Program-made: the position numbers and the translations under genes | Shown: positions 54,151 through 64,000 of the stretch, one piece after another | How the letters are laid out: the number at the start of each line of letters is the position of its first letter | Position numbering within the stretch: the first letter of the stretch is position 1 | Assembly (NCBI GenBank): GCA_021464245.1 | Contig: JADCRB010000071.1 | Location: forward strand, 5,161,681 to 5,225,680 | From: Carallia brachiata | Lineage: Eukaryota > Streptophyta > Magnoliopsida > Malpighiales > Rhizophoraceae | Length of the DNA stretch: 64,000 nt | Direction: 5' to 3' | Notes under the pieces: model-generated | The model's input: the letters and a program-made list of their open reading frames with translations, nothing else | Told to the model about the DNA's origin: nothing | Database searches by the model: none

Positions 54151-56551
54151 TTAAGCAACAATGTATGATTTATATTCTTTAAGTACTAATATATAATCTA
54201 TTAAATTTTATATTAATTAAATCACTAAATATTCAATATATTATTATATTGTAAAAAATGTGAATGCACAAAGTAGTTCAAACTAAATGTATTTATAGTT
54301 CTTATTCAGCATTTCACATAAATATAAAAGTACTACAATATCTAGATAAATAAGTCATAAAAATAAATAAATAAATAAGTAAACTTGCTTTGATGACAAA
54401 CTCCTCAACTTTGATCATCATTGTCATCCTACAACAAGATAAATAGAGATAGCATAAGAAATAGAAAAAAAGAACTGTTAAAAGGAAAGAAACTTTAACT
54501 AGCATAATGCCAGTATCTTCCTCTACAATTTCCCTTTTTTTTTTTGTTTCAACTATCACTTCCCTTCTTGGTTCAAAAGCAATATTATATACATCACCTT
54601 GTTCAAAAAACTGCTTTTTCTCTACCTTATTACTAAATTCAAATTTGTCAGGTTCAAAGTAAACATATCAAGAAACCCTAGTTTGTCGATTATGATCCTA
54701 CTTAAGTAATTAGAAGGAATGCCTAAAAGTGCCAACTATATTTGCCTGCTGAAGACAAAAGATTATTCTGCTAATTTTTTAGGTCCAGAGAACTAAAAAC
54801 ATCATCAAACGAAAGAGCTAATGAGAAACACACATGAGGCATGTCAAAAAATTATGTTCAGTCCAAGATTTTATTGCTGCAAATATATGAAGGAGCTAAT
54901 TAGTTTCTTTTTCCTGACTTATTATGTTATAGAAAAGAATGGTCAACGATATAGGTAGAAATATTAAAGTTATTACTAAAATCAACATTGATTTAAACAT
55001 GTCATTACAAAATTAACTTTTGGCTACAAATATATCCCCTTTCAAGAGGACAAACTTTTCAGCCTCAAACACAAATTGAATACAAATTTGCTCAAAAAAC
55101 TACCCAAAACTAATTTTTTCCTAACTTCTGGAACATAAGATTTGTTGTAACAGCTATGACTCTTCAAAAAGAGAATTACAATTCTGCTTTCCCAATTCTC
55201 ATTACTGAAACGACATTAAAATTTTTCATGAATATAGATATCCCATCATCTACTAGTTTCACAATTTGAAGAAGCTTTTGTTCTTGCAAACATGTTGGTT
55301 AGCATCATAATCAATCGAAAAGTAATATCGTCCTCAAATAAACTAATCTATATGATTATGGTAATATGTTGCATATCTGCTACTCCTGAGTTTCCCAATT
55401 TCTATTTTTGTTTTTTCTTTTTTTTACAAAGGCGGCACTCATATTTCTAGTGTCATTCCTTATGATAAAAATGGCACTTGCCTTTCTTCTTCTGTTTTTG
55501 TCTTTTTTTGGGCCAGATTGATTCTTCCTCTTGATTATAGTATTGTTGGATTATCCGTCTTCAATTACATGCACCTTTGAAACATGGGAGTTGTGCTCTT
55601 TATTTTCTTTCTACAAGCGAAATTCTTCTTTTGCATTAAAATACTTGACAAAACTCTAAAGTGAAATCTCTTCTTTCTTGTGTTTCAAGCTTCTCTTAAA
55701 GTCTTTCTACGAATGAAGTAGTTTACTGAAGCTCAAGACAATGTCTTCATCCATAAAACACTACGTCTCATGAAAAATGATTCAAAGTTCTTCTACTCTC
55801 AACAACTTATAGCTTTAATGGCGTGTCATCAATAATCTTATTGATACTTGCTAATTTTACTCCCTTTCTGTGTGAGTAAAACTAATTCATAATCTAATAC
55901 TATACAAATATTATTTTTATTTTTTAATTCAAATAGACCGCACTTATTAAATGGTGTAAAATCATAAGTAAGTTATATTTACTACAAAAAGAAAGTCAAA
56001 TTAAAAATCTCTTAATCCTAATAATTGTTAAATTTTGGAGATAATAAATTTTTTACTTATTTTTGCATGTAGTTCAACTCTAATTTCTCTCAAAGTTCCT
56101 TTGATGTTAGAATATAATAACAAATATCAAACAATGAGTCACACTTTGCATTCACAGTATGTTCCCTGTATATTTCATCACCAATCTCCTTTTTTCCTTT
56201 CCCTTACTTCGGCAACAATCTCATTCTCAGAACATTAGCCACTTTCAACAATACCAAGAGAAAGTGAAAATAGATATAAATTTTTGCCTTAAAATTGTAA
56301 CAGAACATTGGAAAATATAAAAATTCATAATTGTTTCAAGTTGTGTATCAAAGGTCACCATCTTTAAGACAAAATTTACCCAGAATAATCTGCAATAGAG
56401 TTTATGCAAATTTTCTCAAGTGATACAATGAAGTATAGTTGATTGCAGCTTGAATGAACTCAACCTTTGAAAAGTTTATGAGCTTGCAATATTTTTTATG
56501 GTGCTTTTGTTTTTCTATAGTGTAAATATAAAAACAAAAGTAGTATAAATC
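54151..56551. other. AT-rich intergenic region
   Basis: No supported gene. Short open frames (for example 54559-54314 on the minus strand) are hydrophobic or low-complexity and not credible. Confidence 0.45.
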
Positions 56552-56559
56552 CTTCTATA

Positions 56560-57138
56560 CAGGGAAGGATCTAGAAAGAAATTTCAAGGGGGCAAATTTT
56601 ACTTCTAAACAATAAAAGCCACCATATATAATGAAAAACAAAAAATATATACATTAATTATTATTTATAAGAAATATTATAATTATTCCTGATGAGTTTC
56701 ATTGTTTTAAATATATAATGTTTCAAAACTATCTTTTTATTTTGTATATAATAAAATATATCTTTTTCTATATAAGTAATCATAAAATCATTTAGTCATT
56801 GATCTTTTATATAATTGTAGAGTAATTTTTTTATAATGGTCGAAAAAATTTTCTTTTACTCTAAGTCTTAAAACTGGTAAATTTTACTTGGAATAAGTAA
56901 GAATATATTTTAAAATTAAAAAGTGAAATAACTTTGAAAATAAATTGAGTAAAAAATAACTAAAAATATCTGAAATCAGGGGCAGCCTCGAACTCACGAC
57001 CAAAAGAGGGGTGGTATGAAGGTTACTTAAACAATAGGCTAACTTGTAGCTTGTGGAGATTTTTACACAATAAAAAGAGGAAGTAAAAAAGTTAGGAGGG
57101 CAATTGCCTTCCCTGATCCAAACGTGGATCCATCCATG
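56560..57138. mobile_element. non-autonomous hAT-type MITE
   Basis: An exact 8-bp duplication, CTTCTATA, flanks it (56552-56559 and 57139-57146). Termini are inverted: CAGGGAAGGATCTAGA at the left, and CATGGATGGATCCACG from the right in reverse complement. The subterminal 'aagggggcaaattt' is mirrored by 'ggaaggcaattgccct'. It is 579 bases, with no coding capacity. CAG-type ends and an 8-bp duplication place it in the hAT superfamily. Confidence 0.82.
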
Positions 57139-57146
57139 CTTCTATA

Positions 57147-57494
57147 ATGACCCAAAGGCATTAATAGAGTGCAGATTCGGATAAAATTACATGACTATTT
57201 TCTATTCAAATAGTAGTGTCTTAAAACAATTTGTCAAAACTGTTATGTCTATGTAACTACATAAAAATTTGCAACCCAACTCATCCCTTATGGTCATATA
57301 AAATGATCTAGACTGCTTCTGTTTTCAAAGCAGGAAATGCTTACATAGCACGAAAATGTAAACAGTAAAAAATAATTCAGCAAACACAAACTTTTCAATT
57401 CTTTTTTCGACGGATGCTCCTATACATCCGACGCATGACTTATATGGAATTTTGAATTTTCATATTTTCAAACTTTTTGTTACCATGGTTTTCG
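57147..57494. other. intergenic sequence between two MITEs
   Basis: No gene seen. Confidence 0.4.
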
Positions 57495-57992
57495 GGATAT
57501 ATAATTTTTTGGTCTTAAATTTTTGCATTTTTTTCATATAAATCTTAAACTTTTTTTAACATTTCATTTGAGTTCTAAATCTTTTAATTTCTTACCAAAT
57601 CAGTCCTTTCATTTAAAAAAGTAGTCAATCCATTAATATATGAGTTTAATTTAAAGAAAATTACTAAAAAAGTCAAATAAATGAATTAAATATTTTTTTA
57701 TCAACAAATATGCACATAAAATATTTTTTAATCAAAAAATATACGAATTAAATATGTAAAATGTATACTTTTTGATTGAAAAAATATTTAATTAATGTAT
57801 TTAAATTTTTTTCAAATAATTTTTGTAAAGTCAAAATTATTTTTTTAATAAATTAATCACTTTTCGTAAACAGATGTATTAATTTGGTAAAAAAATTAAA
57901 AAATTTAAGACTCAAATAAAATTTAAAAAAAATAATACTTATATATAAAAAAAATATAAAAATTTAAAATTTCAAAATTACATATCTCTAAT
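57495..57992. mobile_element. palindromic AT-rich MITE
   Basis: The left arm ('gggatatataattttttggt', then 'catttgagttctaaatcttt', 'taccaaat') is mirrored by the right arm read backwards ('agagatatgtaattttgaaa', then 'atttgagtcttaaatttttt', 'taccaaat'). The inverted repeat is about 105 bases. The flanking ATGGTTTT/ATAGTTTT is a weak candidate duplication. The internal sequence is also partly self-complementary. No coding. Confidence 0.6.
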
Positions 57993-58500
57993 AGTTTTTC
58001 TGTCTGTGGAAATACCTTGTGTCTCCAGGCTTTTGAAAATGACAAGTGGCCAATTGCTGCTACCCAGCGTGGAAATTGGACGTCAATTCTGTTCGGCTAG
58101 CCTGCCAAAACACCTCGGGGACAATTTTAAGGGACTTTGGGTGCCTTATTTCCGTCGCTTTTCCCCCGAAAAAAACAAAAAAAACAAAAACAAAAAAAAA
58201 CAAACTGTTGTCTTGACGTCTCTGGGTGCATACAATAGGTACTTATGTTTGGCCGCATCCACACTTTACGTTGTTACTTTTCAGATTTCCAGAACCCGGT
58301 AACCAAGGATTGTGATGGGATCTCAAAATATCATTTGTTTTTCCATTAATTAAATCTCCCAGTAATTAGGCATAAAGAAAATTTCACTGAGCAGGCGATC
58401 GTACTCCGAGGACCCAAATCAGAAATTAGATTCGGCAAAACAAACGTCGTTTCTTTGGCTTCAAATTCTATTAGTGGCTTGGCATTATAATGGTCCTTGC
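57993..58500. other. GC-richer sequence upstream of the CNGC gene
   Basis: 58006-58310 is noticeably richer in G+C but has no recognisable protein domain in any frame. It is followed by AT-rich sequence. It could be distal promoter sequence of the CNGC gene or an eroded exon-like fragment. Confidence 0.4.
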
Positions 58501-58520
58501 CCAATGGTCTCCACTATAAA
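58501..58520 (+). promoter_or_regulatory. candidate core promoter (CCAAT plus TATAAA)
   Basis: CCAAT at 58501-58505 is followed by TATAAA at 58515-58520, then a C/A-rich leader-like stretch ('caccaaattttctgccc'). It lies about 1.2 kb before the CNGC ATG, so it would need a long or intron-bearing leader. It may instead be fortuitous. Confidence 0.3.
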
Positions 58521-58879
58521 CACCAAATTTTCTGCCCAAACAAGCGAAGAGAAATCCATCGTTCCCTTCATTAGTTTTCAATAATTAGGAATTTATTAGC
58601 GACCCTCATTCACTGTGAACAGGAAACGGCACAATTTTTTTTTTTTTAAGATTTATAAAATACCGCCTCTATTTTTCCATTCAATACAACAAAAAAAAAA
58701 AAAGTGAGAATTTATTGAAAGCTAATGATTAGGAGCCAATCATTATTAATTTATTTATTTTCCCAATACTAGTAACAACATTAATCGATGAGACCCCACA
58801 AAATTAACACTGACGACTGAATCTTCTACCTTGTCCCTAGCATTTTTTGAGTAACACGCTAAAGCCTTTGTGTTGGCAA

Positions 58880-59125
58880 TTTTTTTTTTTTTGAAAATTT
58901 TTAATTTAACTTATTTTTTATGAGTATAATTTATTCATAATTTATATTATACAAAAGAAAGTTCACTTAAAATAAAAAAAATTAAAAAATAAATTTATAT
59001 AATATAAAATTATGAGTAAATTTTATTAAATAAAATTAAATTAATAAGTATTTTTTTATATAATATAAAATTATGAGTGAATTTTATTAAATAAAATTAA
59101 ATTAATAAGCATTTTTTTAATGTCA
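58880..59125. repeat. 61-bp tandem duplication inside an inverted AT-rich repeat
   Basis: 58994-59054 and 59055-59115 are near-identical copies (period 61; 'tataaaattatgagt' in each). Upstream, about 58900-58960 reads as an imperfect reverse complement ('tatgagtataatttattcataat'). It is probably a small MITE with an internally duplicated arm. Confidence 0.6.
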
Positions 59126-59691
59126 AAATCAATGGCAATTCCTTAATTTTTTGCTATTTATGATTGTTCTATTATTATTTTTTATATCGTTCTAATTTTT
59201 TCCAAGTGATTTATACTAGAAAAAATCCAGAAAATACAAAAACGTACTGTAGAGGCGGGAGCTTATGATTGGTCAAGTACGAGCACGGTTGCATAAAATT
59301 GCCACTTTCGGCGACTGGATGCATTTCCTTGGGAAGTTGTGACTCCATTTCAATAGTCCACCAAAATGACACGACGCTGGAATCATGGGATCCGAAAATA
59401 AAATACTGCTCGCAAAAAACACCCAAAAAAAAAAAAAACCAAAAACCAAAAACAACAGAAAACCATAAGAAGAAGATGCTTTTAGTCGACCACTTTCTTT
59501 TTCAGACAACATTGGTGGACGTAGGAACTTCGTTTGGTTCTCATGGCCGGTGTCCTGTAAAATTGAAAACCCCAATGCATAAACGAACATTATGTGTTTT
59601 TTTTTTAATTCTTTAAACAAGTTAAAGACTTTCTTGCTCTTCCGTGCTCTGTAGCATTGTTTTGATCTCTATCTCAATCCTTGTGTGTGTT

Positions 59692-62600
59692 ATGGACTGC
59701 AAGACAGAGAGGATCGTGAGGTAAGCTGCTAGCATATATAACATTAACATACGTATATTAACTCTATTTATGATAGCAAGGCTTCCCATCAGTGTAGTTT
59801 GGTAATTTGATTATTGAATCCTCAAACTGTATTAGATTCAATGATGACCAACATTCAGAGAGGCAAAAGCAGTTGCTTGTTTTTAAGGCATCTTCTTCAT
59901 TTTTGATGCCTGACGGTGGAATTAGTGATAGAAAGACAAGCCACAGAACGCGGAAATTTGGAGGGATCAAGGTGTTTCCAGAGAATAATGGGCCTTGGAG
60001 CAATCAAATTGTTGATCCAGGAAGTGATACTTTCCTGAGGTGGAACAGGGTTTTCCTCTTCTGGTGCATAGTAGCACTTTTTCTTGACCCTTTGTTTTTT
60101 TACCTTCCATCAGTGATGAAGAATGGTGCTTCATCCTGTATGCAAACCGATTTGAACTTGGAAATTACAGTCACATGTTTGCGCACTTTTGCTGACATAT
60201 TCTACATATACAATATTCTATTGAAGTTCAAGACAGCCTATGTAGCCCATAGTTCAAGAGTTTGTGGCAAGGGCGAACTTGTTACCGATCGCACCATGAT
60301 TGCCTGGCACTATCTGAGATCAGATTTTTTCGTAGACTTTGTTGCAGCGTTGCCTCTTCCACAGGTATATTCTCTGCTTTGTGAAATTGGTATATTTTGG
60401 CTAAAGATAATGCCTTGTAGGTTGCAGGTTGCCCTTCTTTTTTTTTTTTTCTCTCTATAACAAGATGTGGTGCTTAATTTCTGGCAGATTGTTATATGGT
60501 TTATGAGACCGGCAACTGCAGGATCCAACCCTCATAGTACCAACAATGCTATCCTGCTGATCGTTTTGCTGCAATATGTTCCAAGATTGTATCTGATTTT
60601 TCCATTAAGCTCCCGAATAATCAACGCCACTGGAGTCGTCACCAAGACTGCCTGGGCTGGAGCTGCATATAATCTTCTGCTATACATGTTGGCTAGTCAT
60701 GTAAGTGATGCGTCCCCATATGCTATATGCCATTATCTAGAATTACTCTTTTGCCTCCTTCGGTGTTATTGTACTTCTGGTATTAATTCCATTTTAATTT
60801 CCTGAGAACATTAATATATCGTCATCGCCCTTTACTGCAGATGTTTATGATCATACTTAATTTTGTAGGTCTTAGGGGCATCATGGTATGTGTTGTCAAT
60901 CGAGCGTCAAGCAACGTGCTGGAAGTCTGCTTGCAGGCAAGAACTTAGCCCCGTAAAATGTGATCCGCTATACTTGGATTGTGGTGCTCCAGACCAAGAA
61001 AAACGCAAAATATGGTTGAACAGCACTCTTTTGTTTAATATCTGTGACCCAAGAAACACCACTTTTTTCGACTTCGGCATCTTTGCAAGTTCTGTATCGC
61101 GGAATGTTGTGTCCTCTTCCTTTTTTAAGAAATATTTCTATTGTCTATGGTGGGGCTTACTGAACTTGAGGTATGATTCGGAGCAATGCCTGTCTATCTG
61201 TATCTTAATTTTCATGTCTATGCCCGCTTACCTTTTGTCCCTTGTGCTCTAAATTTACTGACTAATTAAATGGAAAGTGCTGGGTAAAATGCCTGGATCA
61301 GACAGAAGTTTTGACGCAAATGTTCTGCTTGTTATGTTTTTCAGTTCCTATGGCAATACACTGTCTACAAGCACATTTATTGGAGAAACTGCATTTGGCA
61401 TCCTTATTGCGATCTTGGGTCTGGTTTTGTTTGCTCAATTGATTGGAAACATGCAGGTACAAATGGAAGCTTTATATTCCATCTGTCATTCGCGGAATCC
61501 ACGAATAACGAATTATATTTCTGTAGTGCAATTACTCCTCTTGCTTTTGTGATTCTGCATCTAGTAATTTGTGTATCAGGCTTCGTGCCCCCTTATGGCT
61601 TTCCTCAATCCTGGATTTTTAAACATAACATATGCAGGGATATGATATTGAATCCATAGGACCTATTGGTCCTAATTATAAATTAAAATTCAATGTCAAT
61701 TGTTCATGTAGTACTGCCACAATGTCTTTTATCTTGCAGAACAAATTGAAAACAATTGAAGAAAAGCAGCGCCAGCTTAATTATTTATGTTGCAATGACA
61801 TCTATACACTGGCAATTTTCTTGTTCAACCATTTTAAGATGAGGATTTCTGTGGCGTAGGCCTACTTGCAATCTATCACTTTGAGAGTGGAGGAGTGGAG
61901 GCTGAAGCGGAGAGACACTGAAGAGTGGATGAGACATCGCCAACTTCCCAAAAATTTGCGGGAACGTGTCAGAAGATTTGTTCAGTACAAGTGGATTGCC
62001 ACTCGAGGTGTTGATGAGGAATCAATCTTGCGTGGACTACCTAGAGATCTTCGTCGAGACATCCGGCGACACCTGTGCTTGGACCTAGTGCGGAGGGTAA
62101 GTTCCACCCCAGTTCTTAAATTCACAATAATCTATCATGATTATATGGAGTTATATGGATATGCACGCAAGGTACACATTTTGATGGAATCTCCAAAAAT
62201 GCAGGTTCAATTTTTCGCACAAATGGATGATCAGCTGCTTGATGCCATATGTGAACGCTTAGTTTCCTCCTTGAGTACAAAAGGCACTTACATAGTTCGC
62301 GAAGGGGACCCTGTTACAGAAATGATCTTTGTCGTTAGAGGGAAGCTCGAGAGTTCAACTACAAATGGAGGTAGAACAGGTTTCTTCAATTCAATTACTC
62401 TGAGAGCTGGTGACTTTTTCGGTGAGGAGCTGCTGGCATGGGCTTTGCTGCCAAATTCTAGTCTCAATTTGCCATCCTCCACTAGAACAGTCAGGGCACT
62501 AGAGGAAGTGGAGGCTTTTGCGTTGGCAGCGGAGGACCTCAAGTTTGTGGCCAACCAATTTAGACGTCTTCACAGCAAGAAGCTACAGCATACTTTCCGT

Positions 62601-63059
62601 TTCCACTCTCACCACTGGCGGACGTGGGCTGCTTGCTCTATTCAGGCTGCTTGGCGTCGATACAAGAAGAGAAAGCTGGCCAAGAGCCTGAGCACTTTGG
62701 AGTCATTTGCAATTCCTTATGAAGAAGACCAAGTGGCTGATGAAACAGAAGCAGAAGAGGAAGAGCATGTTGTTACATCTTATACTGCATCTCAAGCAAA
62801 ACCGGACCCTAGCATCACAGCGCTGGTTTCCAGGATTGCTGCAGGTACAAGGAGAGGGGCTCAGGCAGGGAAAAACATTGAAATGCCAATGCTGCAGAAG
62901 CCTGAAGAGCCTGACTTCTCCAAAGAGTCGGAAGATATTGAGGATTTGCCAAATCCCAATGACGGAACATACAATGAGAGTTCAATGCTCAATCATAAAG
63001 CAGTTAGACTTCCATCCCCAAGAGGACTTCAGTCTCCGAGAGGGCGCCTCGGCGGTTGA
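59692..63059 (+). CDS. cyclic nucleotide-gated ion channel (CNGC, group I-like), seven exons
   Basis: Plant CNGCs are plasma-membrane cation channels that conduct Ca2+ or K+ and bind cyclic nucleotides and calmodulin. Exons: 59692-59720, 59836-60364, 60488-60700, 60869-61170, 61345-61456, 61860-62096 and 62205-63059, all with GT-AG introns and agreeing phases, giving 758 residues. The start MDCKTERIVRFNDDQ matches the family's short first exon. S1 is near residues 80-105 ('FLFWCIVALFLDPLFFYLP'). S2-S6 follow, with 'TAWAGAAYNLLLYMLASH' in S5 and the pore around 'WWGLLNLSSYGNTLSTSTF' (filter at about 361-364). The cyclic-nucleotide-binding domain starts near 475, with 'VREGDPVTEM' and 'GGRTGFFNS', then the phosphate-binding cassette and hinge 'RAGDFFGEELLAWAL'. 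The IQ motif 'IQAAWRRYKKRKL' is near 620-632. The tail ends in a group I-like 'MLQKPEEPDF' segment. The protein is slightly longer than AtCNGC1 (716). The exact orthologue is not assigned. Confidence 0.94.
62097..62204 (+). other. 108-bp stop-free, in-frame CNGC intron
   Basis: A GTAAGT donor after 'DLVRR' and an ATGCAG acceptor before 'VQFFAQMDDQ' bracket exactly 36 codons with no stop in the gene's frame. Splicing restores the conserved family sequence, so removal is the expected form. Confidence 0.85.
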
Positions 63060-64000
63060 TGAGTCATGCATTCTGGAGGTTCTCAAGCTCAAGGGATGAG
63101 AAAGAAATTTAAGGGAAAGCAGTATTGAAACGAAGCCTGATAGGTATCCTAATGGAATGAAAAAAAAGAAAAAAAAACAGCCAGACTTCCCAAAGAAGCC
63201 AGATGCTATGTGCCGAAGCATCCTGCTGGCTAGCTAGCTTTATAATTTTTCCTTCTTTTTTTTTTCAATCTGGTAGCCTAGTAGCTACAGAGCCTCCTTG
63301 AGCGGCGGGGGGATCTGAGATTTGGGAGACACTCTTCAGACCAATCAGACAAATACCCACCTCGGCTTTATAATCTTAAGCAGCAGGAAAGTCATTACAT
63401 ATGATAGGCATACTATCTGCACTCCCTAACCCCTATGATGACTCGTTGGTCTATCAACTGTACACAGGTAGAATGTTTAGACAAAAGTAAAATCTGCTCA
63501 TCGTAAAGTGCAATGACATTTGTACCATATTCTTGAGTTACAATTGTTACTTTCCCTGTGTGCACTTGAAATTTCTTTCTGCTTAATTTCCGTTAAGAGT
63601 TTAATCTCTTAGATTGACTAGTTTCTGGATTTTGATTTTGATTTTGAACCAGGCTGTTTGCTCGTGTCTAACTCTGAATGAAAGTTCTTTAACCGGTCTA
63701 ATGTCAACAGCAGGCTATATTATTGCTTCTCTACCAGTCTAAATCACCTTATCAGAGCAGAATGTATTAGAGCTTGTAAGACTAATATCGTATAGCTGCG
63801 TTTTAGAGTAGTTCGTAATCTTCCCTTTGTGATGCCCATTCTAGAGTAAGAAAATTTAGAATTAAAGCAATGAAAAGTAATCTGGCATTTCATATACCGA
63901 TTTCAGGCCAAAACCCACAACTTAATGTAATGCCTAGGAATTTACCGATCCTTACTAGATGGAGGTAAAAGGGGGTAGGGGCGAGGATTTGTGAGTGAAA
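63060..64000. other. CNGC 3' UTR and downstream sequence
   Basis: This is probably the 3' UTR for the first few hundred bases, with AATAAA-like or A-rich signals not clearly placed. A GGCGGGGGG run occurs at about 63304. No further gene is supported up to the window end. Confidence 0.45.

Noticed and set aside
59269..59620. 115-codon frames on both strands just before the CNGC gene
   Set aside because: Overlapping frames on opposite strands with low-complexity K/F runs and no motif. They are probably leader or promoter sequence.
1..64000. CRISPR arrays, operons, riboswitches, phage or toxin modules
   Set aside because: The window is plant nuclear DNA. No regularly spaced repeats, bacterial gene clusters or such modules were seen.

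Overview
This is nuclear DNA from a flowering plant, most probably a eudicot. It is AT-rich, has canonical GT-AG introns, and carries three plant-specific gene families plus many degenerate plant transposons. No bacterial, organellar or CRISPR-like content was seen. The species cannot be fixed from the sequence alone.

Three host genes stand out. (1) A group IId WRKY transcription factor lies on the minus strand (8156-10099, three exons, 346 aa). (2) A trifunctional UDP-rhamnose synthase (RHM) gene lies on the minus strand (30608-32764, two coding exons). It is intact apart from a one-base frameshift near 31396 that cuts off the C-terminal epimerase/reductase half. (3) A cyclic nucleotide-gated channel (CNGC, group I-like) lies on the plus strand (59692-63059, seven exons, 758 aa). 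The three genes do not form a pathway or cluster. WRKY IId factors and CNGCs both bind calmodulin, but their presence here together is probably chance.

Most of the rest is mobile DNA whose ends can often be placed to the base. 1492-6511 is a Mutator-like element with long TIRs and a 9-bp target duplication. 16422-18300 is a non-LTR-type insertion (14-bp target duplication, A-rich tail) that was itself hit by a 1.1-kb hAT-type MITE (8-bp duplication). 19268-19695 is a long-TIR MITE. 20251-20602 is an RNase H-like pseudogene interrupted by a decayed Ty1/copia element (20603-25738). About 26200-28205 is an Athila-like gypsy remnant on the minus strand. 33950-34915 is a second member of the GC-rich hAT-MITE family. 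36139-36992 is another poly(A)-tailed insertion (minus strand). 37369-41484 is a 4.1-kb hAT element with TIRs, an 8-bp duplication and a broken transposase. About 41640-45290 is a decayed copia element on the minus strand. About 46990-48230 is a gypsy remnant whose reverse transcriptase is fused by deletion to the integrase C-terminus. 56560-57138 is a hAT MITE, and 57495-57992 another palindromic MITE.

The remaining intervals (6.5-8.1, 10.6-16.4, 49.2-56.5 kb and smaller gaps) are AT-rich, with no supported gene. I found no convincing undescribed biological system. The items most worth a second look are the RHM frameshift, the in-frame CNGC intron, the CNGC pore variant, the WRKY uORF and the nested, precisely bounded insertions.
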